A DNA stretch of 64,000 bases from Thermomonospora echinospora (GTDB lineage: Bacteria; Actinomycetota; Actinomycetes; Streptosporangiales; Streptosporangiaceae), in the NCBI RefSeq assembly GCF_900108175.1, contig NZ_FNVO01000020.1, positions 82,978 to 146,977 on the forward strand, read 5' to 3'. The translations under genes were made by a program, and so were the position numbers. Position 1 is the stretch's first letter; each line of letters starts with the position of its first letter. A model generated the notes under the pieces. That model was not told the DNA's origin and made no database searches. It saw nothing but the letters and a program-made list of their open reading frames with translations. Shown here piece after piece: positions 42,570-50,361 of this stretch.

Positions 42570-43499
42570 ATGAACGCAGACCTCACCCTGGCGGGCCGTA
42601 CCGCCGTCGTCACCGGCGCGGGCGCCGGGCTGGGCCGCAGCGAGGCCCTCGCCCTGGCCGCGCAGGGCGCGAACGTGGTCGTCAACGACGTCGGACCGGC
42701 CGGCGAGGAGGTCGTCGCCGAGATCACGGCGCGGGGCGGCCGGGCCGTGGCGGTCATCGGCGACGTCGGCGACTGGTCCCTGGGCGAGAAGCTGGTGTCG
42801 GCCGCCGTCGACACGTTCGGCGGGCTGGACATTCTGGTCAACAACGCGGGCGTGCTGCGCGACAGGATGCTGTTCAACCTGTCGGAGTCGGACTGGGACG
42901 ACGTGATCCGCGTCCACCTCAAGGGGCACGCGGCCGTCTCCCGCGCCGCCGCCGTGCACTGGCGGGCCGCGAGCAAGGCCGCCGGCGGCCCCGTCTACGG
43001 CCGTGTCGTCAACACCTCCTCCGAGGCGTTCCTATTCGGCAGTGCGGGCCAGCCCAACTACGCCGCCGCCAAGGCGGGCATCGTGGCGCTGACTTTGTCC
43101 ACCGCCCAGGGCTTGGCCCGCTACGGGGTGCGCGCCAACGCCATCTGCCCCCGCGCCCGCACCGCGATGACCGCCGGCACCTTCGGTGAGGGCGATGCCC
43201 CCGGCGGGCTGGACGTCATGGCCCCCGAACGGGTGGGCACCTTCGTGAGCTATCTGGCCTCCCCCGCCGCCGAGGGCATCAGCGGCCAGGTGTTCGTCGT
43301 CTACGGCGACATGGTCGCGCTGATGGCCGCGCCTACGGTGGAACAGAAGTTCACCGCCGCCGACGGCGTCTTCTCCGTCGAGGAGCTCAGCGCCCAGCTC
43401 ACCCCGTACTTCGCCGACCGCGACCCATGGCGTACCTATGCCGCCCACCACGTGGCCGAGCTCGACACCACGGGAGTCACCACCATGCCGGGCCGGTGA
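42570..43499 (+). CDS. chsB1: Steroid 3-hydroxyacyl-CoA dehydrogenase ChsB1-like
   Basis: 309-residue SDR resembling mycobacterial ChsB1 (Rv3502c) along most of its length: VVTGAGAGLGRSEALALAAQ, VLRDRMLFNLSESDWDDVIR, VNTSSEAFLFGSAGQPNYAA followed by AKAGIVALTLS, ICPRARTAMTAG and SGQVFVVYGDMVAL. ChsB1 oxidises the 3-hydroxyacyl-CoA of the steroid side chain with NAD. ATG 42570 lies 44 bases after the ligase gene, so the two form an operon. A hairpin terminator follows. Confidence 0.87.
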   Translation: MNADLTLAGRTAVVTGAGAGLGRSEALALAAQGANVVVNDVGPAGEEVVAEITARGGRAVAVIGDVGDWSLGEKLVSAAVDTFGGLDILVNNAGVLRDRMLFNLSESDWDDVIRVHLKGHAAVSRAAAVHWRAASKAAGGPVYGRVVNTSSEAFLFGSAGQPNYAAAKAGIVALTLSTAQGLARYGVRANAICPRARTAMTAGTFGEGDAPGGLDVMAPERVGTFVSYLASPAAEGISGQVFVVYGDMVALMAAPTVEQKFTAADGVFSVEELSAQLTPYFADRDPWRTYAAHHVAELDTTGVTTMPGR

Positions 43500-43505
43500 G
43501 CCACC

Positions 43506-43534
43506 GATGGCCGCCTCCCGGAGAGGCGGCCATC
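43506..43534. terminator. Bidirectional terminator between chsB1 and kstR
   Basis: A 12-bp perfect stem GATGGCCGCCTC/GAGGCGGCCATC with a 5-base CCGGA loop, between convergent genes. Confidence 0.8.
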
Positions 43535-43559
43535 ACCACTCCCGGACGCCGGATCTCCC

Positions 43560-44177
43560 TCAGTCGGCCTGTGCGTTGGAACGTGGTGCCAGCAGCAGCC
43601 GGCAGGCCAGCCGGATATCGCCCTCCACGTCCGACATCGACACCCGCCCGTTCAGGCTGAGCTGCAGCACCCCGTACCAGCACTGCATCAGCAGCCGGAC
43701 CAGGGTGACGTCCTGGACGGTGGGCGTGTCGATCCGCAGCACCCGCAGCAGAATCTTCCGGAAGGTGGCGTCGATCCTGATGGCGTCGGCGACGGTGGCG
43801 GCGTTGGCCGCGTTGCTCGCCTGGAGCATCGAGGCCGCCAGCACCGGCCGGCTCAGGAAGTCCCGGCTGGCCTGCACCAGCAGCTCACTGACCGCGCCCT
43901 CCAGGTCGGCGCCGGGCGCGGGCGGGCGCACGCTCTCGTCCAGGTGGTCCACCTGCGCGGCCATGACCGCGGCGAACAGGTGGACCTTGGAGGGGAAGTA
44001 CCGGTACAGCGTGCCGATCGCCACCCCGGCGGCCTTGGCCACCTCGTGCATCTGGACGCGCTCCAGCGCCTTCTCACTGCCGATGCGCACGGCGGCCCGC
44101 AGGATCCGCCGCCGCCTGTCGTGCTGCTCGGGCGAGTTGGGTTCGGCGGGCGGCCTGGCCGATGCGATCCTCGGCAC
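43560..44177 (-). CDS. kstR: TetR-family regulator, KstR-like
   Basis: 205-residue TetR regulator. The HTH region EKALERVQMHEVAKAAGVAI plus GTLYRYFPSKVHLFAAVMAA is very like KstR, the cholesterol-regulon repressor that responds to steroid-CoA intermediates. The C-terminal ligand domain (VRLLMQCWYGVLQLSLNGR, RLACRLLLAP) also follows KstR. GTG 44177 follows GGGGGAG; an ATG 42 bases further upstream lacks a ribosome site. Position at the end of the steroid block and a palindrome upstream of its start suggest it controls the cluster and itself. KstR2 function is an alternative. Confidence 0.85.
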   Translation of the reverse strand: MPRIASARPPAEPNSPEQHDRRRRILRAAVRIGSEKALERVQMHEVAKAAGVAIGTLYRYFPSKVHLFAAVMAAQVDHLDESVRPPAPGADLEGAVSELLVQASRDFLSRPVLAASMLQASNAANAATVADAIRIDATFRKILLRVLRIDTPTVQDVTLVRLLMQCWYGVLQLSLNGRVSMSDVEGDIRLACRLLLAPRSNAQAD

Positions 44178-44249
44178 GTTCTCCCCCCGTTCGCCTGCAA
44201 CGTCGACATGACAATACATAGGCCCCGGCGGCCCCCGACGCCCCGGCGA

Positions 44250-44264
44250 TTCCGGTCAGTGGGA
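44250..44264. promoter_or_regulatory. Degenerate steroid palindrome upstream of kstR
   Basis: TTCCGGTCAGTGGGA matches 13 of 15 consensus positions. It lies 73 bases before the kstR start, shared with the divergent DUF4328 gene, and could serve autoregulation. Confidence 0.5.
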
Positions 44265-44384
44265 TCGAGAACCCCTCCGTCACCAGGTGCGCCCGCCTCG
44301 GGAGGCGAGCCGGAGCGGCTGCTTCACCGCAACGTGACCGAGGGCCTCTACAGTTGCCCGTCTCCAAGGTGGGGAGCGCGTGCG

Positions 44385-45110
44385 ATGCAACCGAGTCCTC
44401 AGCAGGTTCAGGCGGGTACGACCGGCCATGCGGACGAGGGTCCGGTCCGGCCCGCCTGGAGGCTCGGCGCACTGACGATGGCCATGCTCGGCGTCTGGAC
44501 GGTGGTGGCGCTGGCCAGCATGGTCGTGCTGGGACTGCACGTGCGGCGCCTCGACGACGCCGCGCAGTCCGGTGGCCCGTCGGTCCTGGAGGTCAGTGAC
44601 GCGCTGCCCCGGCTCGCCCTTCTGGCCCAGGCCGTGGCGGTGCTGTGCACGGCGGTGCTGTTCGTCCTGTGGTTGCGGCGCGCCTACGACAACGCCGAGC
44701 GCATCATGCATCTCCCCCAGCGCTTCGGCAGACCCTGGGTGACGTACGGCTGGATCATCCCGGTCGCCCACCTGTGGGCTCCCAAGCTGATCGTCGATGA
44801 CGTCTGGGCGGCCAGCACCGGCCGAGCCAGTGGGCACGACCGCCGGTGGGTGACGGCTTGGTGGGTGTGCTGGCTGGTGTACCTGGTCGGTGGAAACTTC
44901 GCTCTCTCGCTCGACGACGACGGAGACCTGGCCGCCGAGCGCACCCAGGCCATTGTCTCGATCCTGCTGATCGTGCCGGGCCTGGCCGCCGCCGCGCTGG
45001 CCGCCACGCTGATCTGGAAGATCAACACCACCCAGCAGGCCCAGGGCGACCGCATGGCGGCGGCCACCGCCACCACCACCCCGCCCTCCGCGCCCCGGCC
45101 CGGCATCTGA
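44385..45110 (+). CDS. DUF4328 membrane protein
   Basis: 241-residue integral membrane protein with four predicted helices: about residues 28-51, 77-95, 112-125 with the ensuing loop, and 168-184 plus 205-222. Family marks are WLRRAYDNAERI and a WVTYGWIIPVAHLWAPKLIV segment. The tail is Thr/Pro-rich. No function is known for DUF4328. ATG 44385 follows GGGGAG. It marks the left limit of the non-steroid block. Confidence 0.8.
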   Translation: MQPSPQQVQAGTTGHADEGPVRPAWRLGALTMAMLGVWTVVALASMVVLGLHVRRLDDAAQSGGPSVLEVSDALPRLALLAQAVAVLCTAVLFVLWLRRAYDNAERIMHLPQRFGRPWVTYGWIIPVAHLWAPKLIVDDVWAASTGRASGHDRRWVTAWWVCWLVYLVGGNFALSLDDDGDLAAERTQAIVSILLIVPGLAAAALAATLIWKINTTQQAQGDRMAAATATTTPPSAPRPGI

Positions 45111-45218
45111 TCCGCCCTGGCCGGTCGGGCCTGGGCACGTCCCGTCCCCGGCCCCGGCGGTGGCCTCCCACGGGGACGGCACCAGGTCACCGGGCGAGGC
45201 GTTCCCCTGCCCGGACGT

Positions 45219-45479
45219 TCAGAACCGATGGCGGCTCCGTGGGGGTCCGGCAGGCGGCGGCGGTTCGGTGAGCGCCCGCAGGAGGGTCCGGGCGGCGGGG
45301 GCGCTGAGGCGGACGAGGACGCTGGGCTGCCCGGAGGCGTCCACGAACGGGGAGACCACTAGGCCGCCGGGGATGACGCCCTGCCGCGTCAGCCAGCACA
45401 GCAGGTGGTCGTGAACGTCGTGGGCGAGGATGACGGCCTGGCGCTCGCGCTCGCTGAGCGGATCGACCGGAATGTTCAC
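45219..45479 (-). CDS. Small protein downstream of an RsbW-like ATPase
   Basis: 86-residue protein of unknown function: SERERQAVILAHDVHDHLLC, then TRQGVIPGGLVVSPFVDASG. The C-terminus is proline/arginine-rich. The GTG at 45479 overlaps the ATPase stop (GTGA), showing coupling. Probably a partner in the same regulatory operon; I do not recognise a family. Confidence 0.6.
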   Translation of the reverse strand: MNIPVDPLSERERQAVILAHDVHDHLLCWLTRQGVIPGGLVVSPFVDASGQPSVLVRLSAPAARTLLRALTEPPPPAGPPRSRHRF

Positions 45480-45991
45480 GGCCGCTCTCCGTCCTGAACG
45501 GTCACCGGAGGATGCGGCGGTCCGGACCCCACGGTGCGGCGCGTGCCGCACCGCCGAGCCCGCGCCCGGCCCAGGTCGGCCCACACCGTCACCCGGCCGG
45601 TCGCGTCCGCACGCCAGCCCCAGTCCTGCGCCAACGCCGCCACCAGCCGCAGGCCCCGCCCACTCTCGTCCGGCCGCCCACGCACACCCGGCGTGGTGTA
45701 CGCGCCACCGTCGTCGGTGAACTCCAGCCGCACCCGCTCCCGCGTCACCGACACCACCACCCACAGGCACCCGCCCGGCGCACCCGTCGCCGTGTGCAGG
45801 ACCGCGTTCCCCCCGATCTCCGCGACGATCAGATCCAGATCACCGGCATCCACCCCCGTCCCGGCCAGCCGCCCCCGCAGCCACCGCCGGACCTGCCGCA
45901 CCATCCCGTCCGCCGAGGGAAACCGCGCCACCTCCACCCGGCATAGCCCGCACAGCAGCCCGACCCCTTCCACCAGCCCCGCCCCGCTCAC
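45476..45991 (-). CDS. RsbW-like ATP-binding regulatory protein
   Basis: 171-residue GHKL ATPase-domain protein: N-box [21 protein letters not shown]1 box [14 protein letters not shown]2-like [17 protein letters not shown]. Single-domain proteins of this type act as anti-sigma factors or serine kinases and are very frequent beside XRE-DUF397 genes in actinomycetes. GTG 45991 overlaps the upstream small gene's stop by 4 bases. It may work with the divergent XRE regulator. Confidence 0.78.
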
Positions 45992-46155
45992 CGCCGCACC
46001 CCCACCAGCCGGGCCGCCTGCCCACGCTCCACCGGTACGATCGCCAGCTCCGCCAGCAGCCGCACCCGCATCCGCGTCAACGCGGGATCGCCCTTCCATG
46101 GCACCGGCCCCCTGTAGGGCGGTGGCTGTCCGATGTTGGATACGTTGCTGCCCAT
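45988..46155 (-). CDS. 55-residue protein leading the ATPase operon
   Basis: Short protein beginning [20 protein letters not shown] with a basic helical end ([20 protein letters not shown]). ATG 46155 has a good GGGAGG site and the stop overlaps the ATPase start, so it is very probably translated. Function unknown; the proline-rich N-terminus suggests a partner-binding peptide. Confidence 0.6.
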
Positions 46156-46258
46156 AGTCCGACCTCCCGCGTCGGGCGAGGCCCCGGAACCCCCGGTGAG
46201 TGATGGCACCGGCCGGGGCCGACCTTTTCTCTTCTCAGCGCGCTGCAATCCTCACGGA

Positions 46259-46350
46259 TCTACGGTTTGCATGCGCCCCGTATCTTCTACGTTGCAGAGT
46301 GTGCACCAGAGAAGTTACGGGCCGCAAGACTTACGGCCCGCAACATCTAC
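46259..46350. promoter_or_regulatory. Repeated TTACGG-GCAA elements upstream of the XRE gene
   Basis: TTACGGGCCGCAAGA (46315-46329) and TTACGGCCCGCAACA (46331-46345) are 16 bp apart, with looser CTACG...TTGC copies near 46260 and 46287. They lie between the divergent starts 46155 and 46407 and look like binding sites for the adjacent XRE regulator. Confidence 0.55.
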
Positions 46351-46406
46351 GTCGTACTGATGAGCGGACGGGTAAGGTACGGCTGCCGCTTGAGGGGAGA
46401 CCGTTC

Positions 46407-47315
46407 ATGCCGCGTCGCGCTCACACCGCCCGCCATCGCCGGCTCGTTCAGGAGCTGCGCCGGTTGCGGGAACAGGCGGGCCTACGGCAGGAGGACGTGG
46501 CACGTGAGCTCGACTGGTCACTCTCCAAGCAGGAGAAGATCGAGCGAGGGGCCATCTCGGTACGCATCGCAGACGTACGAGCCATGCTCGACCTGTTCGG
46601 GCTGTCAGGCCCGAAGCACCGGGAGCAGTACGACGCGCTCGTCAGACTGGCCCGGGACGCCAGGGTCAAAGGCTGGTGGAACGACTACGCGGACGCCATC
46701 CCCGGATGGTTCGAGTCATACGTGGGGTTCGAAGCCGACGCGAGCGGCCTGTTGATCTTCCAGGATCAAGTCATCCCCGGCTTGCTCCAGACCGAGGACT
46801 ACGCGCGGGCCATCTACGAGGCCGTTCGGCCGGCACTGGCCGCCAACCAGATCGACCGCGCCGTCGCAGCCCGTATGGAGCGGCAGAGCCGCCTGACCGG
46901 AGACCAAGCGCTCAAGATCCATGCGGTCCTGGACGAGGCCGTTCTCCATCGTCGCTTCGGCGGCTCAGCCGTCCTGCATGAGCAGCTTCTCCACCTAGAA
47001 CGCATGGCACGCCACCCGCAGGCGGACATCGAGATCCAGGTTCGCCCGTTCACCGCCGGAGCGCACCCTTCGGTGGGCACCTCCTTTGTGATCTTGCGGT
47101 TCCAGGGCCCTGAGGACACCAACCCCGACGTGGTGTACCTGGAAGACCTCACAAGCAGCGCCTACCTGGAAGAGGACCCGCATCTTTTCCGGTATAACCT
47201 GGCTTTTAAGGGCCTCAGCGCAACGGCACTCCCCGAGGACGAGTCCATCGATCTGATCGGACGCGTGGCTGCGCGCTTGCTAGAGCAGGAAGGAGGGCGG
47301 GATGGCGAATCGTGA
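46407..47315 (+). CDS. XRE-family regulator with DUF5753 domain
   Basis: 302-residue regulator: helix-turn-helix at about 15-65 (LREQAGLRQEDVARELDWSL, then SKQEKIERGAISVRIADVRA), and a DUF5753 domain from about 105 (YVGFEADASGLLIFQDQVIP, then GLLQTEDYARAI; DEAVLHRRFGG; VRPFTAGAHPSVGTSFVILR). These pair with small DUF397 proteins in developmental and antibiotic control in streptomycetes. ATG 46407 follows GAGGGGAG. The 3-prime end overlaps the DUF397 gene by 14 bases. Confidence 0.9.
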   Translation: MPRRAHTARHRRLVQELRRLREQAGLRQEDVARELDWSLSKQEKIERGAISVRIADVRAMLDLFGLSGPKHREQYDALVRLARDARVKGWWNDYADAIPGWFESYVGFEADASGLLIFQDQVIPGLLQTEDYARAIYEAVRPALAANQIDRAVAARMERQSRLTGDQALKIHAVLDEAVLHRRFGGSAVLHEQLLHLERMARHPQADIEIQVRPFTAGAHPSVGTSFVILRFQGPEDTNPDVVYLEDLTSSAYLEEDPHLFRYNLAFKGLSATALPEDESIDLIGRVAARLLEQEGGRDGES

Positions 47316-47505
47316 TCGAAGCTTCGTTGCCTGGCGCAAGAGCAGTCACAGCAACGGAGGCGGCGAATGCGTCGAAGTCGCCGCCGCCCACGGCATGGTG
47401 GCAATCCGTGACAGCAAGGCACCAAAGGCACCGCACCTCGTCACCACTGCCCAGGACTGGCGCTCCCTGCTCTCGGCAGTGAAGCGAGGCATGCTCGACC
47501 GTTAA
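47302..47505 (+). CDS. DUF397 protein, partner of the XRE regulator
   Basis: 67-residue DUF397 protein (FVAWRKSSHSNGGGECVEVA, VAIRDSKAPKAPHLVTTAQD). It overlaps the XRE gene, so is co-translated, and in related pairs the DUF397 partner antagonises or modulates the XRE protein. Single cysteine in the conserved GECVEVA motif. Confidence 0.88.
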   Translation: MANRDRSFVAWRKSSHSNGGGECVEVAAAHGMVAIRDSKAPKAPHLVTTAQDWRSLLSAVKRGMLDR

Positions 47506-47598
47506 TCGATCCAGCGGCTCTCGCACCGGGTGAGTCCGGCTCTTTCGTACGGTCGCTCACGAACCGACGTGACCATCCCAAGAGAAGGGAGCACGGAC

Positions 47599-47808
47599 AT
47601 GGCCTTTATCCCCGACCCCTCCCGCGCCGCATGGCGCAAGAGCACCCGCAGCAGCGGCACCGGAGCGTGTGTCGAAGTCGCCAAGCTGCGTCAACTGATC
47701 GGTGTACGAGACAGCAAGAACCCAGACGGCCCCAAGCTGAGCTTCACCCCCCGCACCTGGGAAGCGTTCAACGCGGGGATCAAGTCGGGCGACTACGACC
47801 TCCACTGA
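47599..47808 (+). CDS. DUF397 protein, module copy A
   Basis: 69-residue DUF397 protein: AAWRKSTRSSGTGACVEVAK, VRDSKNPDGPKLSFTPRTWE, AFNAGIKSGDYDLH. ATG 47599 follows AAGGGAG. It is nearly identical over its C-terminal 27 residues to the copy at 49702, at DNA level as well. Followed by a hairpin terminator. About 90 bases separate it from the first DUF397 gene. Confidence 0.85.
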   Translation: MAFIPDPSRAAWRKSTRSSGTGACVEVAKLRQLIGVRDSKNPDGPKLSFTPRTWEAFNAGIKSGDYDLH

Positions 47809-47822
47809 CGCGAGCCGAGACC

Positions 47823-47853
47823 AGGCCCGTTCCCGCACGCAGGGGACGGGCCT
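47823..47853 (+). terminator. Terminator after DUF397 copy A
   Basis: A 12-bp stem AGGCCCGTTCCC / GGGGACGGGCCT with one G-U pair and a 7-base loop, 14 bases after the stop of the 47599 gene. Its counterpart in copy B has C-G at the wobble position. Confidence 0.75.
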
Positions 47854-47983
47854 CGCCATGCGAGCCGCAAGCCGCAAGCCGCACGCAGTCGCGTTACAGG
47901 TCTCCCACCAAGTCAAGGAGCGCGCCCGCCCGGCAGGAGCACCCTTCACCGTCGCCCGGCCCTCCGCCCGGAGCCCTACCCGC

Positions 47984-48280
47984 TCAAATGCCCGAGCCGG
48001 CCGAACAGCGAGGACAAGGAGACTCCACCAGCGCTGACGAGCCGCCGATGCTGACAACCTTCCCAGCACCCAGGCAGACCCGGCAGCCAGGGAAGCCCTC
48101 CGCATCCACGTCCTCCCAGATCGGTGGAGGCCCCGCCGCAGGCTCCGCCGGTTCCTCTGCGGGTTCGTTGTCGTCTCCGACGTACCCATGTCCACCGCAG
48201 AACCGGCAGGCCAGCACCAACGATCCGATGCGCTGTTCCCCGGACCCCGCACAGTCCGGACACTCCAGCCTGTCACTCAC
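47984..48280 (-). CDS. CxxCxGxG zinc-type protein, long form A
   Basis: 98-residue protein with four CxxC-type pairs: RLECPDCAGSGEQ, ACRFCGGHGYVGDD, GCRVCLGAGKVVS and SPCPRCSAGSG. The CxxCxGxG pattern is that of the DnaJ zinc-binding domain, here without a J-domain. An acidic/proline linker sits in the middle (NEPAEEPAEPAAGPP). GTG 48280 overlaps the short form's stop (GTGA). A paralogue lies at 50035. Function unknown. Confidence 0.72.
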   Translation of the reverse strand: MSDRLECPDCAGSGEQRIGSLVLACRFCGGHGYVGDDNEPAEEPAEPAAGPPPIWEDVDAEGFPGCRVCLGAGKVVSIGGSSALVESPCPRCSAGSGI

Positions 48281-48438
48281 ACCTTGCCCGTTCCCTGGCA
48301 CGTACCGCACGACCGCCACTCCCGCTGAGCCTTGCCGTGCCCGTTCTTAGAGTGCCACTTCCCCTTCGCGCCGTTGCAGACAGAACACGTCTGCCGCTTG
48401 CGGTGCTTCCCCTTCTCCTGGTCTTCCCCCTTGGCCAT
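48277..48438 (-). CDS. CxxCxGxG zinc-type protein, short form A
   Basis: 53-residue basic protein: MAKGEDQEKGKHRKRQTCSV, then CNGAKGKWHSKNGHGKAQRE and SCGTCQGTGKV. Two CxxCxGxxG units could bind one zinc. ATG 48438 follows GGAGGT. The stop overlaps the long form, so the two are coupled. Its paralogue is at 50358. A perfect palindrome lies just upstream. Confidence 0.72.
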   Translation of the reverse strand: MAKGEDQEKGKHRKRQTCSVCNGAKGKWHSKNGHGKAQREWRSCGTCQGTGKV

Positions 48439-48450
48439 GGCGCACCTCCA

Positions 48451-48478
48451 CGCCAAGTGTCCTCCCGGACACTTGGCG
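48451..48478. promoter_or_regulatory. 12-bp perfect palindrome upstream of short form A
   Basis: CGCCAAGTGTCC and GGACACTTGGCG around TCCC, 12 bases before the short-form ATG. Position in a 338-bp divergent gap with the GntR gene suggests an operator. The rest of this gap (48479-48776) shows no gene I can support; a TTGACA at 48615 may be a promoter element. Confidence 0.6.
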
Positions 48479-48776
48479 TCAACAGTGCTGGTCACGACAC
48501 AGAGCCCGCACCCAGCCGCCTGCCGTAGACGGGCGCCCACCGTGCGGAACGATCTGGCGCCCCCAACTCCGGCCTTCAACGCGCTCCGCCGCGAAGCCTT
48601 GCCGGGGCGAAGTCTTGACAGTCCGTTGCTCGTCCGGCCTCATCAGAAGCATGGAGTCGCTTACGGTCGCCGTAGCCGTGCCGGAGGAGTTACCTCGCGG
48701 CGGACCACCCATCACCCCGAGCACGGACTCGGCTCCGCTACGAGTTGCTTCAACACATCGCGGAAGGGGTGGGCCT

Positions 48777-49634
48777 GTGGCGTCGACCCGGTATCGAGAG
48801 ATCGCCGACAGCCTGCGTAAACGCATCCAGGACGGCGAGTGGGCACCGGGCGAGACCCTGCCCCGCCACGCCGACCTCGCCCAGGAGTACGGGGCCTCTC
48901 GCAACGCCGTGGCTCGCGCCATCAGCGTCCTGGAGGACGAGGGACGCCTGTGGGCCGTGCCCAGACGCGGGACGATTGTCCGGTCCGACAAGCGCCGGGT
49001 GATCATGCGTACCAACCTCGTACGCCGCAACACCCGGCATGTGGTGGACGGCAAGCCGACCGCCGGTGGATACAGCTTCCCTGCCGCGCAGGGTGACGAA
49101 CTGTGGGTCCACCATGCCGAGCCCACCGTCACCGAGGAGCCCATGACGGACGCCCGGCTCGCCCACATGCTCAACGTGAAGGTGGGCGCCGCCATTTGCC
49201 GCCGTCGCCGGGTCACCGGCCCGCCGGACGAGCCGCCCTTCCAGATCAGCACCACCTGGATCCATCCCAGAGGCGTCGCCGACGCACCGTTGGTCAAGGA
49301 GCCGTACGGCACCGGGCCGGGAGCGTGGATAGACCGTCTGGAAGAGGCCGGCCACGGACCGATCGAGTGGTTGGAACGCCGCCGCGCACGGATGCCCGAC
49401 CAACAGGAAGCGACGTTGCTCCAGATTCCGGTCTCCCTGCCGGTCTGGGAGATCGTCCGTATTGGCTACTCCGCCAAGGACGATAACGCCCTAGAGGTCA
49501 CACAGGTGGTCATACCCTCCGACCGCATGGAGGAGGTATCCCGCCTGGAACGCGACGAGTCCGCCAAGTGGCCCCACCCCGACAACGGACCAGACGGCCC
49601 GCCCATAGCAGGCCGCCGCCGAAGCAACCCCTAG
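48777..49634 (+). CDS. GntR-family regulator with UTRA-like domain
   Basis: 285-residue regulator: N-terminal winged helix (ASTRYREIADSLRKRIQDGE, WAPGETLPRHADLAQEYGAS, RNAVARAISVLEDEGRLWAV) and a C-terminal UTRA-type ligand domain (ARLAHMLNVKVGAAICRRRR, ISTTWIHPRGVADAPLV, LPVWEIVRIGYSAKDDNALE). GTG 48777 follows GGAAGGGG. It lies between the two copies of the DUF397/zinc module and may have replaced an XRE gene as regulator of the second copy. Similar GntR proteins occur on actinomycete plasmids and integrative elements. Confidence 0.85.
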   Translation: MASTRYREIADSLRKRIQDGEWAPGETLPRHADLAQEYGASRNAVARAISVLEDEGRLWAVPRRGTIVRSDKRRVIMRTNLVRRNTRHVVDGKPTAGGYSFPAAQGDELWVHHAEPTVTEEPMTDARLAHMLNVKVGAAICRRRRVTGPPDEPPFQISTTWIHPRGVADAPLVKEPYGTGPGAWIDRLEEAGHGPIEWLERRRARMPDQQEATLLQIPVSLPVWEIVRIGYSAKDDNALEVTQVVIPSDRMEEVSRLERDESAKWPHPDNGPDGPPIAGRRRSNP

Positions 49635-49701
49635 CAGAGCAGCCCAAAGGCGGATCATCATCTGTAGAAGCGATGTCTGAGAGGGTGACAGGAGGTGCAG
49701 G

Positions 49702-49911
49702 ATGACGAACGATCCGAACCTGTCCCGCGCCACATGGCGCAAGAGCACCCGCAGCAGCGGCACCGGAGAGTGCGTCGAGGTCGCTGGCCTCCCACGTACC
49801 ATCGCCGTCCGAGACAGCAAGGATCCGGACGGCCCCAAGCTGAGCTTCACCCCCCGTACCTGGGAAGCGTTCAACGCGGGGATCAAGTCGGGCGACTACG
49901 ACCTCCACTGA
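49702..49911 (+). CDS. DUF397 protein, module copy B
   Basis: 69-residue DUF397 protein: TWRKSTRSSGTGECVEVAGL, VRDSKDPDGPKLSFTPRTWE, AFNAGIKSGDYDLH. ATG 49702 follows GGAGGTGCAGG. Nearly identical in DNA to copy A over about 240 bp, including the terminator. It follows the GntR gene by 67 bases and is probably co-transcribed with it. Confidence 0.85.
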   Translation: MTNDPNLSRATWRKSTRSSGTGECVEVAGLPRTIAVRDSKDPDGPKLSFTPRTWEAFNAGIKSGDYDLH

Positions 49912-49961
49912 CGCGAGCCGAGACCAGGCCCGTCCCCGCACGCAGGGGACGGGCCGCCGCA
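49723..49961. repeat. 240-bp direct repeat of 47620-47858
   Basis: Most of a DUF397 gene plus its terminator is repeated at an offset of 2103 bp with few differences. The following convergent zinc-protein pair is also duplicated but has diverged far more, which suggests recent gene conversion or selection on the DUF397 part. Confidence 0.85.
49927..49955 (+). terminator. Terminator after DUF397 copy B
   Basis: An 11-bp perfect stem GGCCCGTCCCC / GGGGACGGGCC with loop GCACGCA. Compared with copy A, a T-G wobble is here C-G. Confidence 0.78.
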
Positions 49962-50034
49962 AGCCGCACACAGTTGCATTACAGGTCTCTCTACCAGGGC
50001 AGGAAGCGCGCCCGCTAAGCCAGACCGCAAGGCG

Positions 50035-50361
50035 CTAGGTCCGGTCGGCCGCGCACTCCGGGCACGGTAGCCGGACCATCTTGGTAGGCACACCGCCCCG
50101 CACATCGCCCCCCAGGGAGACCACCGTCCCCGCCCCGAAGCACACCGAACACCCCGGTACCGCCCGCGCACCGAGTTGCTCCCACACCGGTTCCGCCTCC
50201 ATCGGGTGGACGTCGGCCCCGTCGTCCGCATCACGCTCGGCGGGCTCGTTGTCATCGCCGACATAGCCCAGGCCACCACAGAACAGGCACCGCACATTCA
50301 CCGGCCCGAGCTGCTGTTCTCCCCTGCCCCCGCAATCCGGGCATTCCAGCCTGTCAGTCAC
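50035..50361 (-). CDS. CxxCxGxG zinc-type protein, long form B
   Basis: 108-residue paralogue of the 47984 protein: RLECPDCGGRGEQQ, RCLFCGGLGYVGDDNEPAE, GCSVCFGAGTVVSLGG and LPCPECAADRT. All four CxxC pairs are kept; the linker differs (RDADDGADVHPMEAEPVWEQ). GTG 50361 overlaps the short form's stop. Retention of the cysteines while the linker drifts argues that metal binding matters. Confidence 0.7.
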   Translation of the reverse strand: MTDRLECPDCGGRGEQQLGPVNVRCLFCGGLGYVGDDNEPAERDADDGADVHPMEAEPVWEQLGARAVPGCSVCFGAGTVVSLGGDVRGGVPTKMVRLPCPECAADRT

